A stretch of 64,000 bases of DNA from Dehalococcoidia bacterium (GCA_029940375.1 JAPYUX010000001.1:118446-182445); one strand, 5' to 3'. Numbered from the stretch's first letter, positions 26,760 to 36,530 are shown. The notes: generated from the sequence alone by a model not told the origin. Numbers and translations: made by a program.

Positions 26760-27572
26760 ATGAGTAATTTTAATAAAACTTTAAAAGAAAAAACTCTTAA
26801 ACAAAAATCATTTCTAATTATTGGCCTCGATCCAGATCCCAAAAGAATGCCTGTTAAAGATATTTTTCAATTTAATAAAGAAATAATTGATAAAACCTAT
26901 GACATAGTCGTCGGTTATAAGCCACAGCTGGCTTTTTATGAAGCTCAAGGAATAGAAGGTATGCAAATGCTTGCTAAAACAATTGAATACATCAAAAATC
27001 TTCCAGAAAAAAAGTTAATCATTGGTGATTGCAAAAGATCAGATATTGACTCAACTTCTGAAGCATATGCGAAGGCAATGTTCGAATATTGGGATTTTGA
27101 TGCATGTACAATTGTTCCATATTTTGGAAGAGACGGTATTATACCTTTTTCGAATTATGTAAATAAAGGGGTTTTCATTGTTTGTAAATCCTCCAATAAT
27201 TCTGGAAAAGAAATACAAGATTTTTTTTCTGAAAAAGAAAATTTGAGTGTTTATCAAAAAGTAGCAAAAATAGCTAGTAATCTTAACATAAATAATAATA
27301 TTGGATTAGTAATGGGAGCAACTTACCCTGATCAACTTTCTATTATAAGAAAAGAACATCCTGATTTACCTTTTCTTATTCCAGGAATTGGACATCAAAA
27401 AGGAGATTTAGAAAAAGTGATCAATAATTCAACTGGTGAAAACACATCTCCAGTGTTAATTAATTCTTCGAGAGGGATTATTTATGCTTCGAATGATAAA
27501 GAAAAATATGGCATTTTCGCTCGTGAAAAAGCTTTAGAAACAAATAAAAAAATAAATGATATATATAATTAA
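26760..27572 (+). CDS. pyrF: orotidine 5'-phosphate decarboxylase (subfamily 2)
   Basis: The protein has 270 residues, the longer subfamily 2 form. Active-site motif G-D-C-K-R-S-D-I (about residues 90-97) carries the Asp-Lys-Asp catalytic array, and L-I-P-G-I-G and S-S-R-G-I follow as phosphate-binding loops. It decarboxylates OMP to UMP. It is separated from the pyr operon by the methyltransferase and mod genes and lies 4 bp behind modC, so it appears to be co-transcribed with the transporter rather than controlled by PyrR. Confidence 0.93.
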   Translation: MSNFNKTLKEKTLKQKSFLIIGLDPDPKRMPVKDIFQFNKEIIDKTYDIVVGYKPQLAFYEAQGIEGMQMLAKTIEYIKNLPEKKLIIGDCKRSDIDSTSEAYAKAMFEYWDFDACTIVPYFGRDGIIPFSNYVNKGVFIVCKSSNNSGKEIQDFFSEKENLSVYQKVAKIASNLNINNNIGLVMGATYPDQLSIIRKEHPDLPFLIPGIGHQKGDLEKVINNSTGENTSPVLINSSRGIIYASNDKEKYGIFAREKALETNKKINDIYN

Positions 27573-27628
27573 AATTTATTGACCTTGTGCTTTAAATCAT
27601 TATTCTAAATAAAAACTCTTAAGTAAAA

Positions 27629-28168
27629 ATGCAAAAATTATTTGTTGAAAGTCTAAAAATTAATAATGTTGGTCAAAGAGTAGTAATTTTAAAACAAGAA
27701 TCAGGATCAATGTATTTAGCAATATGGATTGCAACAGCTGAAGCAGATTCAATTGCTATAAGATTACAAAAACTTGATATTCCAAGACCATTGACTCATG
27801 ATTTACTTTGTAATTCAATCTCCAAACTTGATGGGAATATAAAAAAAGTAATCATTACTGACATAAAAAATGATACTTTTTATGCAAAAATTATCGTCAA
27901 TCGATCAGGAAAAATAATCCAATTAGACTCTCGTCCATCTGATGCTATATCTGTAGCATTACAAGCTAATGTTCAGATTTATTGTGAAGATTCAGTGTTA
28001 GAAAAGGCTGGTTTTAAGAAAAAAGAAATCAATGATGATTTATCAAACGATAAAACTAACAAAAAAAAATCTAAAGAAATGAATTCCCGATTACCTTTAG
28101 GTGAGAAAGAGAAAGAATCTCTTTCTGTTTTTGAATCCTTCATTGACACATTAGACATAGATGAGTAA
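27629..28168 (+). CDS. bifunctional nuclease family protein (BFN / DUF151)
   Basis: The protein has 179 residues. The BFN domain covers about residues 1-130 (L-A-I-W-I-A-T-A-E-A-D-S-I-A and the core L-D-S-R-P-S-D-A-I-S-V-A-L are diagnostic). A lysine-rich linker and an acidic tail ending L-D-I-D-E follow. Members from thermophiles and plants have been reported with DNase/RNase activity; the cellular role in bacteria is unclear. It overlaps atpZ by 8 bp, which ties it to the ATP synthase operon, an arrangement I cannot explain functionally. Confidence 0.85.
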   Translation: MQKLFVESLKINNVGQRVVILKQESGSMYLAIWIATAEADSIAIRLQKLDIPRPLTHDLLCNSISKLDGNIKKVIITDIKNDTFYAKIIVNRSGKIIQLDSRPSDAISVALQANVQIYCEDSVLEKAGFKKKEINDDLSNDKTNKKKSKEMNSRLPLGEKEKESLSVFESFIDTLDIDE

Positions 28169-28412
28169 AAAAAAGATCCAAAAAAGCAACGAAAATAACA
28201 ATCAAGAATCTCTTAGTACCAATCTAATTCTTGCTGGGAAATATATAAGTTTGGGATGGATAATGGTCATCCCAATTATAGCATTCACTTTCGTAGGAAA
28301 TTTAATTGATAAAAAATTTAATCTTCCTTATTTTTTGACCTTTATTGGTTTGATCATTGGTCTTTCAGTAGGTATTATTGGAACGGTCAGAATTTTAAAA
28401 ATGAAAAATTAA
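28161..28412 (+). CDS. atpZ: AtpZ/AtpI family protein
   Basis: The protein has 83 residues. A charged N-terminal 22 residues is followed by two membrane helices joined by a short polar loop (G-N-L-I-D-K-K-F), the AtpZ / F0F1-ATPase subunit pattern. It is placed directly before atpB, the normal position for atpI/atpZ genes, which assist c-ring assembly or divalent cation transport. It overlaps the previous gene and lies 28 bp before atpB. Confidence 0.8.
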   Translation: MSKKKIQKSNENNNQESLSTNLILAGKYISLGWIMVIPIIAFTFVGNLIDKKFNLPYFLTFIGLIIGLSVGIIGTVRILKMKN

Positions 28413-28440
28413 TAAGGATTATTAAGGATTAATATTCTAA

Positions 28441-29715
28441 ATGTTTAATTCTAAATCAATAATTTTATCCGCTCTCGTTTTGATAATATTAGTCGTCTCA
28501 GTTTTAGGTGGAGCTTTGGGTGCAAGTTTTGGATTTGGATTTTTAAGTGGTCCTCTTCCTTTTATATCTATCGCTGCAGAGACTATTTTTAAACCCTTTG
28601 GATATGAATTGAAAAACTCTACTGTTATGCTCTGGATGTCTATGATTGTTTTGATAGTTCTATCTTGGTTAGCAACAAGGAAATTACAGGAAGTCCCCTC
28701 AAAATTACAAAATATATTTGAATTGATCATTCAATTTTTTATGGATACGGCAAGAGAAGCTGGAGGAGATAAAGCTAAAAGATTTCTTCCTGTTGTTATA
28801 ACAATTTTTTTCGCAGTTTTAGCTTTTAATTGGTTGGGAATTTTACCAGGAGTTGGATCGATCGGAAAAATCGAAACAATTGATGAATGGGTTTCTCATC
28901 ATTCGCACTCAGGACATTGCTCAAAAGTGGAAGTAGGGCATTCGAGTAAAACTGAAGTTAATGCAAATAAAGAAATATTATCTAAATTATGTGTACTTGA
29001 AGAAGAATCTTCCCATGGCTTTGTAGTTTTCGATAGTTATGAAGGTTCTTTTCTTTCGAAAATTAATATTATGCCAATTGGAAGAGGAGAATCATCTAGA
29101 GCTCCTTTGAGTTCTATCGGTAATTATGAAATTGAAGAAATTGAGCAGATTAGAAAAAAAATACTCAATGGTGAAGATCCTAATAATTTAGAAGAATGGA
29201 AAAAAATTAAAACAAATATTTCTATAGGAAGAGTATCTGAGTTATATGAGAGTAAAAATGGTACGGTTAGTCCTTCAGAATATATTGGCAAGAAAACGGG
29301 AGAACTTATACCATTTTTTAGAGGTGCCTCAACAGATGTAAACACTACTTTGGCTATCGCTATTTTTGCGATGATTTCTATTCAATATTGGGGATTTTCA
29401 TCATTGGGGTTCAAAGGTTATAGTGGGAAATTTATAAATTTATCACATGGACCAATTAATGCATTTGTGGGGATACTGGAATTGTTTGGAGAGCTGGCAA
29501 AAACTATTAGTTTTACTTTTAGACTTTTTGGTAATATGTTTGCCGGTGAGATAGTTCTTATATCAATGGGTTTTTTACTTCCAATGATAGGAATGATTCC
29601 ATTTATGGGCCTTGAGTTATTCGTTGGAGTGATACAAGCGTTAATTTTTTCAATGTTGACATTAGTTTTTGGTGTAATGGCAGCAACATCTCATTCTGAA
29701 CATGATGAACATTAA
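28441..29715 (+). CDS. atpB: F0 ATP synthase subunit a with large insertion
   Basis: The protein has 424 residues, far above the usual 230-300. Core motifs are intact: the proton-channel arginine in F-T-F-R-L-F-G-N (Arg361), and the last helices G-V-I-Q-A-L-I-F. An extra segment of about 145 residues (roughly 143-288) splits the loop between the helix ending N-W-L-G-I-L-P-G-V-G and the P-F-F-R-G-A-S-T-D-V-N-T-T motif. In known topology this loop faces outside. The insertion starts His/Cys-rich (S-H-H-S-H-S-G-H-C) and then becomes charged and soluble-looking. The C-terminus is also His/acidic (S-H-S-E-H-D-E-H). No frameshift is visible, so it is one continuous gene. Confidence 0.93.
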   Translation: MFNSKSIILSALVLIILVVSVLGGALGASFGFGFLSGPLPFISIAAETIFKPFGYELKNSTVMLWMSMIVLIVLSWLATRKLQEVPSKLQNIFELIIQFFMDTAREAGGDKAKRFLPVVITIFFAVLAFNWLGILPGVGSIGKIETIDEWVSHHSHSGHCSKVEVGHSSKTEVNANKEILSKLCVLEEESSHGFVVFDSYEGSFLSKINIMPIGRGESSRAPLSSIGNYEIEEIEQIRKKILNGEDPNNLEEWKKIKTNISIGRVSELYESKNGTVSPSEYIGKKTGELIPFFRGASTDVNTTLAIAIFAMISIQYWGFSSLGFKGYSGKFINLSHGPINAFVGILELFGELAKTISFTFRLFGNMFAGEIVLISMGFLLPMIGMIPFMGLELFVGVIQALIFSMLTLVFGVMAATSHSEHDEH

Positions 29716-29754
29716 AATAAATAAATAATAATATAAAAAAGAAGGGAGAAAACA

Positions 29755-29982
29755 ATGGCAAGTGAATGGATACCAATGGGAGCAGGTTTATCAATGGGGT
29801 TGGGAGCGATTGGTTCGGGAATAGGTATTGGAATGTTAGCTAATGGCGCATTGCAATCTTTGGGAAGAAATCCTGAAGCAAGAGGTCCGATACAACAAAA
29901 TATGATATTAGCGATTGCTTTTACTGAAGCAATAGCAATATATTCTCTTGTTGTGGCCATATTGATACTATTTGTTTTGTAA
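29755..29982 (+). CDS. atpE: F0 ATP synthase subunit c
   Basis: The protein has 75 residues and two membrane helices with the polar loop L-G-R-N-P-E-A (about residues 40-46). The ion-binding carboxylate is the glutamate of A-F-T-E-A (about residue 61). The sodium signature (Gln in helix 1, Glu-Ser/Thr in helix 2) is absent, since the position after Glu is Ala and helix 1 has Gly/Ile, so proton coupling is inferred. GAAGGGAGA lies eight bases before the ATG. A strong hairpin follows the stop. Confidence 0.94.
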   Translation: MASEWIPMGAGLSMGLGAIGSGIGIGMLANGALQSLGRNPEARGPIQQNMILAIAFTEAIAIYSLVVAILILFVL

Positions 29983-29985
29983 AAC

Positions 29986-30016
29986 TTTTCTCAGCTATTA
30001 TTTATAGCTGAGAAAA
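29986..30016 (+). other. intercistronic hairpin between atpE and atpF
   Basis: The arms 29986-29998 and 30004-30016 are perfectly complementary over 13 bp around a TATTT loop. The stem starts 3 bp after the atpE stop and ends 18 bp before atpF. It has no long T-tract after it (AAAATAATTT), so it may be a partial terminator or an mRNA-stabilising stem that helps raise subunit c over the other subunits. Confidence 0.7.
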
Positions 30017-30034
30017 TAATTTAGGAGAAAAAAT

Positions 30035-30535
30035 ATGGATGCATTAGGAATTAATCTTTCTGGTTTAATAACTCAGTTAGTAAGTTTTATTATTTTGTTC
30101 CTTATATTGAAAAAAGTTCTTTTCGGGCCAATAAATAAGATTCTTCAAACTAGAGCAAAAAAAATTCAAGAAAGTTTGGAAATGGCGGAAAATGTAAAGC
30201 AAGAAGCTACTGAATCTGCAGAAAAACTGGAAGCTGAAATTAATATAGCTAGACAGGAAGGACAAAAATTGATTGGTGATGCTCGAGATGCTGCAGAAAA
30301 ATATAAACAACAAGAAATACTTAGAACAACTTCTGAATCTGAAGAGATGATAAAAAAAGCTAACAAATCTATAGAAAAAGAAAGAGATTTAGCTATACAA
30401 AGTGTGAGAAAAGAATTTTCATCTTTAGTTATTTCAGCTGCTTCTAAAGTAGTCGAAAAAACCATAGATCAGAAAGATCATAAAGAGATTTTGGATAAAG
30501 CTATAGATGATGAAATAGGAAAAGTGAAGAAATAA
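30035..30535 (+). CDS. atpF: F0 ATP synthase subunit b
   Basis: The protein has 166 residues. An N-terminal membrane helix (about 8-27) is followed by a long continuous coiled-coil stalk rich in Lys, Glu, Ala and Gln to about residue 140, then the F1-delta-binding end. It forms the peripheral stalk. TTAGGAGAAA precedes the ATG. There is only one b-type gene, so a b2 homodimer is expected. It ends 2 bp before atpH. Confidence 0.92.
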   Translation: MDALGINLSGLITQLVSFIILFLILKKVLFGPINKILQTRAKKIQESLEMAENVKQEATESAEKLEAEINIARQEGQKLIGDARDAAEKYKQQEILRTTSESEEMIKKANKSIEKERDLAIQSVRKEFSSLVISAASKVVEKTIDQKDHKEILDKAIDDEIGKVKK

Positions 30536-30537
30536 TT

Positions 30538-31080
30538 ATGGCAACCTCGATAGTAAAAAGATACGCTAAAGCAATAGTGGAACTAGCAATGGAAAATAAC
30601 AATTCTTCTACTTGGCTAAATAACTTTGATGATGCTCATACATTTTTAAGTAATCGTGATCTATTTTCTTTTCTCACTTCCCCGCAGGTCTCTCGAATAG
30701 AAAAATTCAAATCAATTGATACATTGATGAAAGAATATGATAAATTATTTAAGAACTTTCTTAAGGTATTAATCTCACGAAATCAAATTAATCTATTCCA
30801 AAATATCAAGGAAGATTTTATACGTCAATTTCAAAGTTCTACAGGAAAAATTTCTGCAATAATAACTTCCGCAGTAAAAATATCTGACTCTCAAAAGGAG
30901 TCGATAATACATAATATTTGTAAAATTTTTGACGTAAATGAAGTAGATGTTCAAGAAAAAATAGATCAGAAAATATTAGGTGGATTGATAATCAATGTTG
31001 GAGATACAGTAATTGATATTTCAACAGGTAACAAATTGGAAAATTTAAAAAAACATTTATTAAAAACTAGTACATCATAA
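30538..31080 (+). CDS. atpH: F1 ATP synthase subunit delta
   Basis: The protein has 180 residues. N-terminal helical domain (V-K-R-Y-A-K-A-I-V-E-L-A at the start is the usual delta opening) and C-terminal part with K-I-L-G-G-L-I-I-N-V-G-D, the family's conserved strand. It links F1 to the b stalk. It lies 2 bp after atpF and 18 bp before atpA, which has GGAG upstream. Confidence 0.92.
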   Translation: MATSIVKRYAKAIVELAMENNNSSTWLNNFDDAHTFLSNRDLFSFLTSPQVSRIEKFKSIDTLMKEYDKLFKNFLKVLISRNQINLFQNIKEDFIRQFQSSTGKISAIITSAVKISDSQKESIIHNICKIFDVNEVDVQEKIDQKILGGLIINVGDTVIDISTGNKLENLKKHLLKTSTS

Positions 31081-31098
31081 CGAAAATGGAGAAATGAT

Positions 31099-32610
31099 AT
31101 GTCCCCAAATAGTCAAGATATAGCATCAATAATTAAAAGACAAATTGAAGAATTTGGCGGTGACTTTACAATGGTCGATTTAGGAACTGTTATTGAGGCT
31201 GGAGATGGTGTGGTAAGGATACATGGTCTTGCAGGAGTCAAAGTTAATGAATTATTACAATTCCCTAATGATATTATAGGATTGGCACTTAATCTTGAAG
31301 AAGATTCTGTTGGAGCAGTCATATTAGGTGATTATTTGTCGATAAAAGAAGGAGATGAAGTACGCTCTACTGGTAGAATAGTTGAGGTTCCTGTTGGAGA
31401 TAATTTATTGGGAAGAGTTGTAGATCCTTTAGGCAGACCCTTAGATGGTAAAGGAGATATTTCTACTAAAGAATCATTTCCAGTTGAAAAAATTGCTCCA
31501 GGTGTAGTTGAAAGACAATCTGTAGATCAACCAGTGCAATTTGGATTAAAAATTGTAGATGCAATGGTGCCAGTTGGAAGAGGGCAAAGAGAATTAGTTA
31601 TAGGGGATAGAACTACTGGCAAAACTTCACTTTGTGTTGATGCTCTCATAAATCAAAAAAATTCAGATATTATAGGTATTTATGTTGCAATAGGGCAAAA
31701 AGCATCTAAAGTTGCATCAGTTGTAAGTCGAATTGAAGAACAAGGTGCATTGGATAATACTATTATAGTAACTGCAAATGCTTCTGATTCAGCAGCATTA
31801 CAATATTTGGCCCCTTATGCAGGAGTTACCATGGCTGAATTTTTTATGGCGCAAGGAAAAGATGTTTTAATTGTTTATGATGATTTAAGTAAACATGCAT
31901 GGGCATACCGTCAAATGTCTTTATTATTAAGAAGACCTCCAGGTAGAGAAGCCTATCCAGGAGATGTCTTTTATTTACATTCCAGACTATTAGAGAGAGC
32001 AGCCAGATTAAATGAAAAGTATGGTGGAGGTTCTATTACTGCTCTTCCTATTATTGAGACTCAAGCTGGAGATGTATCAGGTTATATCCCCACAAATGTA
32101 ATTTCAATAACTGATGGACAACTTTATTTAGAACCAGATTTGTTCAACTCAGGCATAAGACCTGCCGTCAATGCAGGATTATCTGTTACTCGAGTTGGTT
32201 CATCTGCTCAAAGAAAAGCTATGAAGACAGTTTCTGGATCTCTAAAAGGTGAAATGGCTCAATATTCTTCATTACAAACCTTTGCACAATTTGGAACAGA
32301 TGATCTTGATGCAATTACTCGTCAACAATTAGCTAGGGGTGAAAGATTGACTGAATTGTTGAAACAAAATGAAAATCAACCTCTCTCTTTTGAAAATCAA
32401 GTTTCAATTTTTTATGTTGCAAATCAAGGAGATTTAGACGATATTAATATTGAAAGAATATCTGAATTTGAAACAGGATGGTATGATTTCATAGCTGCTA
32501 ATATTCCTGATGTCATGAAAGACATTTCGGAATCAGGAGAACTATCAGATGACTCCATGAAAAAAATGGACGGAGCTATAAAGACGTATAAAGGGACATT
32601 TGGAAATTAA
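31099..32610 (+). CDS. atpA: F1 ATP synthase subunit alpha
   Basis: The protein has 503 residues, standard. Walker A is G-D-R-T-T-G-K-T (about 169-176); the family signature [13 protein letters not shown] near residue 355 carries the arginine finger. It is the regulatory nucleotide-binding subunit of the F1 hexamer. The sequence is full length with no disruptions and lies 5 bp before atpG. Confidence 0.97.
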   Translation: MSPNSQDIASIIKRQIEEFGGDFTMVDLGTVIEAGDGVVRIHGLAGVKVNELLQFPNDIIGLALNLEEDSVGAVILGDYLSIKEGDEVRSTGRIVEVPVGDNLLGRVVDPLGRPLDGKGDISTKESFPVEKIAPGVVERQSVDQPVQFGLKIVDAMVPVGRGQRELVIGDRTTGKTSLCVDALINQKNSDIIGIYVAIGQKASKVASVVSRIEEQGALDNTIIVTANASDSAALQYLAPYAGVTMAEFFMAQGKDVLIVYDDLSKHAWAYRQMSLLLRRPPGREAYPGDVFYLHSRLLERAARLNEKYGGGSITALPIIETQAGDVSGYIPTNVISITDGQLYLEPDLFNSGIRPAVNAGLSVTRVGSSAQRKAMKTVSGSLKGEMAQYSSLQTFAQFGTDDLDAITRQQLARGERLTELLKQNENQPLSFENQVSIFYVANQGDLDDINIERISEFETGWYDFIAANIPDVMKDISESGELSDDSMKKMDGAIKTYKGTFGN

Positions 32611-32615
32611 TTATT

Positions 32616-33479
32616 ATGCCAAGTACTAAGGAATTAAGAGCAAGAATAAGATCAGTTACCAACACTGCAAAAGTTACGGGTGCAATGCAATTGATAGCAG
32701 CTTCAAAAATGCGTAGAGCTCAAGAACAAGTAAGTAAAGGTAAAGAATATTCTAAAACCCTTGATAAACTACTTTCTACATTATCTAGTTCTGTGGATTC
32801 AACTGAGGTAAATATTCCTTTATTAGAAAAAAGAGAGATAAAAAATAAATTATTGATTATGATTACTCCAGAAAGAGGATTAGCTGGGGCTTTAATAGGA
32901 AATATAAACAGGAAAGTAATAAGTAGTATTATTAATTCAAAGGAACCGTATAAAGTTTTGTCTATAGGTAAAAAAGGATCAAGATTCCTGGCTTCTAGAG
33001 GATTTGAAATAATTGATCAAATTGTCATTAATGACAGACCAGAATTAAGTGACACTTTAAATGTATCAGAATTAACAATTGATGGTTTCATAAAAGGAAA
33101 TTGGGATCAAGTAGATATAGCATTTAGTGAGTATATAAATACAACTTCTCAAAAACCAACAGTAAGAACAATTTTACCAATTACTAGAGATGAAGAATCA
33201 GATGTTAATTCAAATGTTGATTATATTTATGAACCTTCTCCTCAAGAAGTTTTAAAAGAAATCACCCCAAAGTATATTCGGTCTCAAATATTCCAATCTG
33301 TTTTAGAAGCTTTTGCTAGTGAGCATTCAGCGAGAATGGTTGCTATGCAAAATGCAACAGATAATGCAAATGAACTTATTGATATTTTAACTTTGGATCT
33401 CAATAAAGCAAGACAAGAAACAATAACTGCAGAATTATTAGATTTAATTGGAGGTATTTCTGCATTAGAAGAAAGATAA
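32616..33479 (+). CDS. atpG: F1 ATP synthase subunit gamma
   Basis: The protein has 287 residues. The N-terminal helix (E-L-R-A-R-I-R-S-V-x-N-T-A-K-V-T-G-A-M) and C-terminal helix (A-M-Q-N-A-T-D-N-A-N-E-L-I) form the coiled-coil rotor shaft; both carry the family's conserved residues. ITPERGLAGAL marks the central Rossmann-like part. It transmits rotation between the c-ring and the catalytic head. Confidence 0.95.
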   Translation: MPSTKELRARIRSVTNTAKVTGAMQLIAASKMRRAQEQVSKGKEYSKTLDKLLSTLSSSVDSTEVNIPLLEKREIKNKLLIMITPERGLAGALIGNINRKVISSIINSKEPYKVLSIGKKGSRFLASRGFEIIDQIVINDRPELSDTLNVSELTIDGFIKGNWDQVDIAFSEYINTTSQKPTVRTILPITRDEESDVNSNVDYIYEPSPQEVLKEITPKYIRSQIFQSVLEAFASEHSARMVAMQNATDNANELIDILTLDLNKARQETITAELLDLIGGISALEER

Positions 33480-34910
<1,431 letters not shown>

Positions 34911-34918
34911 GTATAAAT

Positions 34919-35176
34919 ATGACAAATGATTTATTAGTAAATATTGTTTCACCTTCTGGAAGTATTTTTTCAGGTACCGCAAGTGGCGTCATTGCCCCAG
35001 GAAGTATAGGAGAGATGACTTTATTGCCAAAACACGCTCCACTTTTATCTTCTCTTGCGCCAGGGAAGATAACATTAATGGGGACGAACAATACAAAATC
35101 TGTATTTGAAATCAATTCAGGGTTTTTGGAAATATCTAATGACAAATTAACTATACTTGTAGAAGATGTTTTATAG
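34919..35176 (+). CDS. atpC: F1 ATP synthase subunit epsilon, N-terminal domain only
   Basis: The protein has 85 residues, against about 130-140 normally. The beta-sandwich domain is complete (N-I-V-S-P-S-G-S-I-F-S-G, G-E-M-T-L-L-P-K-H-A-P-L and G-F-L-E-I-S-N-D-K-L-T-I-L-V at the end). The two-helix C-terminal domain that inhibits ATP hydrolysis in E. coli and Bacillus is absent; the TAG is followed by unrelated sequence and a gene on the other strand, so this is not a sequencing frameshift that I can detect. The short form still couples gamma to the c-ring. Confidence 0.9.
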   Translation: MTNDLLVNIVSPSGSIFSGTASGVIAPGSIGEMTLLPKHAPLLSSLAPGKITLMGTNNTKSVFEINSGFLEISNDKLTILVEDVL

Positions 35177-35217
35177 TATAGTTTGGAAAAAAACTTTTAT
35201 GCTACTTTAGTTTTTTT
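35174..35217 (+). terminator. possible terminator after the atp operon
   Basis: TAGTAT+AGTTT (35174-35184) can pair with AAACT (35191-35195) and ATGCTA (35199-35204) with a 3-nt bulge and one G-T pair; a T7 run follows at 35211-35217. It overlaps the end of the opposite-strand zinc-ribbon gene. This is an imperfect stem, so the call is tentative. Confidence 0.3.
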
Positions 35218-35361
35218 AGATTCTATTTTTTTCAATAAAAGGAGAGCTTCACTTTTTCCAATAACTCGGCTACATTGAAGACAGGATAATATTAATTTAT
35301 TTTCCACATCCATCCTTACTTCTATATCTCCTCCGCATGAACAGCATTTTGAATATATCAC
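35197..35361 (-). CDS. small zinc-ribbon protein
   Basis: A 54-codon frame from GTG at 35361 (AGGA seven bases upstream, stop codon just before it) encodes a compact protein with C-C-S-C-G-G near the start (CxxC at residues 6 and 9) and C-L-Q-C in the middle (residues 27 and 30), then a basic helical tail ending K-K-T-K-V-A. The two CxxC knuckles about 18 residues apart fit a single treble-clef or rubredoxin-like zinc ribbon. The middle reads I-E-V-R-M-D-V-E-N-K, a plausible beta-hairpin. The function is unknown. It lies between the atp operon (convergent, 20 bp) and hspR (divergent). The RBS and cysteine pattern make it a likely real gene. Confidence 0.62.
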   Translation of the reverse strand: MIYSKCCSCGGDIEVRMDVENKLILSCLQCSRVIGKSEALLLLKKIESKKTKVA

Positions 35362-35511
35362 TTTTCGTTCCTAATTTTTTTTTATATTTCCAAAAATATA
35401 TAATAACTCCACTTATCGTAATAATCAAGCCTTTAAGTGTTTTTATCGTTAATAATTGATTTAGTAGAAATATATAATTTTGTTATTTATAATGATATCG
35501 TAAAATATTAA

Positions 35512-35540
35512 TTGACACAATACGTGTTAAGAATTATAAT
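35512..35540 (+). promoter_or_regulatory. consensus promoter with HAIR-like operator upstream of hspR
   Basis: TTGACA (35512-35517), 17 bp, TATAAT (35535-35540): both boxes match the sigma70 consensus exactly. TTGACAC (35512-35518) and GTGTTAA (35524-35530) form a dyad around AATAC covering the -35 box. Its geometry, TTGA-N11-TTAA, is that of the HspR-binding HAIR element (CTTGA-N11-TCAAG), with one changed position in the right half-site core. AAGGGAG follows as RBS for hspR. Confidence 0.7.
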
Positions 35541-35558
35541 TTATATTAAGGGAGAATT

Positions 35559-36002
35559 ATGACTAATAGAGGCTGGATAATTTCAAAAACTGTTTCAGTT
35601 AATTCAAGAATAAGTGATTCTGAAATTGATAATGATCAAATGAACATTGATCCCGTCATTGGTGTATATACTATAAGTGTTGTTTCTGACATGATTTCTA
35701 TGCATCCAAATACTTTAAGAAAGTATGATAAACATGGATTAGTTCGTCCTTCTAGAACTGATGGAAGACGTAGATTATACTCTGAAACTGATTTATTGAG
35801 ATTACAGATAATCAAACTTTTAACTGAAAGATATGGATTGAATCTTGAAGGAGCAAAATTAGTACTTGCTTTATCAATGAAAGTAAAAGAAGTAGTTGAA
35901 TTATTGGAACAGGGTGTAAATAAGAACGTTTATAAAAATTCTGCAAAAATAGCTTCATTAGAATTAAGGCAACTATTTCTTGAATTAGGTATTAAGATAT
36001 AA
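35559..36002 (+). CDS. hspR: HspR, MerR-family heat-shock repressor
   Basis: The protein has 147 residues. A winged-helix MerR HTH runs from about residue 33: Y-T-I-S-V-V-S-D-M, H-P-N-T-L-R-K-Y-D-K-H-G-L-V-R-P and R-R-L-Y-S-E-T-D. The H-P-x-T-L-R-x-Y/W-E/D pattern is the HspR hallmark. A short coiled coil (about 100-115) and a helical tail follow. HspR represses dnaK operons with DnaK as co-repressor. It is the first gene of hspR-grpE-dnaK, directly behind a HAIR-like dyad, so autoregulation is expected. The first 30 residues are an extra N-terminal extension. Confidence 0.9.
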   Translation: MTNRGWIISKTVSVNSRISDSEIDNDQMNIDPVIGVYTISVVSDMISMHPNTLRKYDKHGLVRPSRTDGRRRLYSETDLLRLQIIKLLTERYGLNLEGAKLVLALSMKVKEVVELLEQGVNKNVYKNSAKIASLELRQLFLELGIKI

Positions 36003-36011
36003 ATAATTTTT

Positions 36012-36509
36012 ATGAACAAAAAAAAGACAAAAAATGAAATTTCACAAGAATTGGATAATGCTATATCTGAAAGAGACAAATATCTTCAGATAGCACAAAG
36101 AGCCCAAGCTGATTTAGTAAATTTACGTATGAAATCTGCAAATGATTTAGCAGAATCCGAACTCAAAGCTCATCGTAGAATGGTTTTTCAAATGATATCT
36201 GTAATAGATCAAATGAATATGGCATTATCTACCAAAGTGAATACTAAAACGTACAAATCTTGGATTGAAGGAATAGATTCGATTTTAAAAAATTTTATTA
36301 CTATTTTAGAAAATTTCAATTTTAAACAAATAAATTGTGAAATTGGTGATACATTTGATCCCAAAATTCATGAAGCGATTTCAAGAGTAAAAACAGATGA
36401 ATTCGAACCTGGTGCTATTCTTAGACAAATTTCGTGTGGTTATTTACATGAAGCACATTTGGTTAGACCTATTTTGGTTGAAATAGCTTATAAAAAAGAA
36501 GATAAATAA
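36012..36509 (+). CDS. grpE: GrpE nucleotide exchange factor
   Basis: The protein has 165 residues. A long N-terminal coiled coil (about 5-70: A-I-S-E-R-D-K-Y-L-Q-I-A-Q-R-A-Q-A-D) is followed by the beta-wing domain with F-D-P-K-I-H-E-A-I-S-R, the GrpE signature. It releases ADP from DnaK. It lies 9 bp after hspR with no own Shine-Dalgarno, so it is probably translationally coupled, and 21 bp before dnaK. Confidence 0.93.
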   Translation: MNKKKTKNEISQELDNAISERDKYLQIAQRAQADLVNLRMKSANDLAESELKAHRRMVFQMISVIDQMNMALSTKVNTKTYKSWIEGIDSILKNFITILENFNFKQINCEIGDTFDPKIHEAISRVKTDEFEPGAILRQISCGYLHEAHLVRPILVEIAYKKEDK

Positions 36510-36530
36510 ATAAACGAAAGGTAAAGAAAA

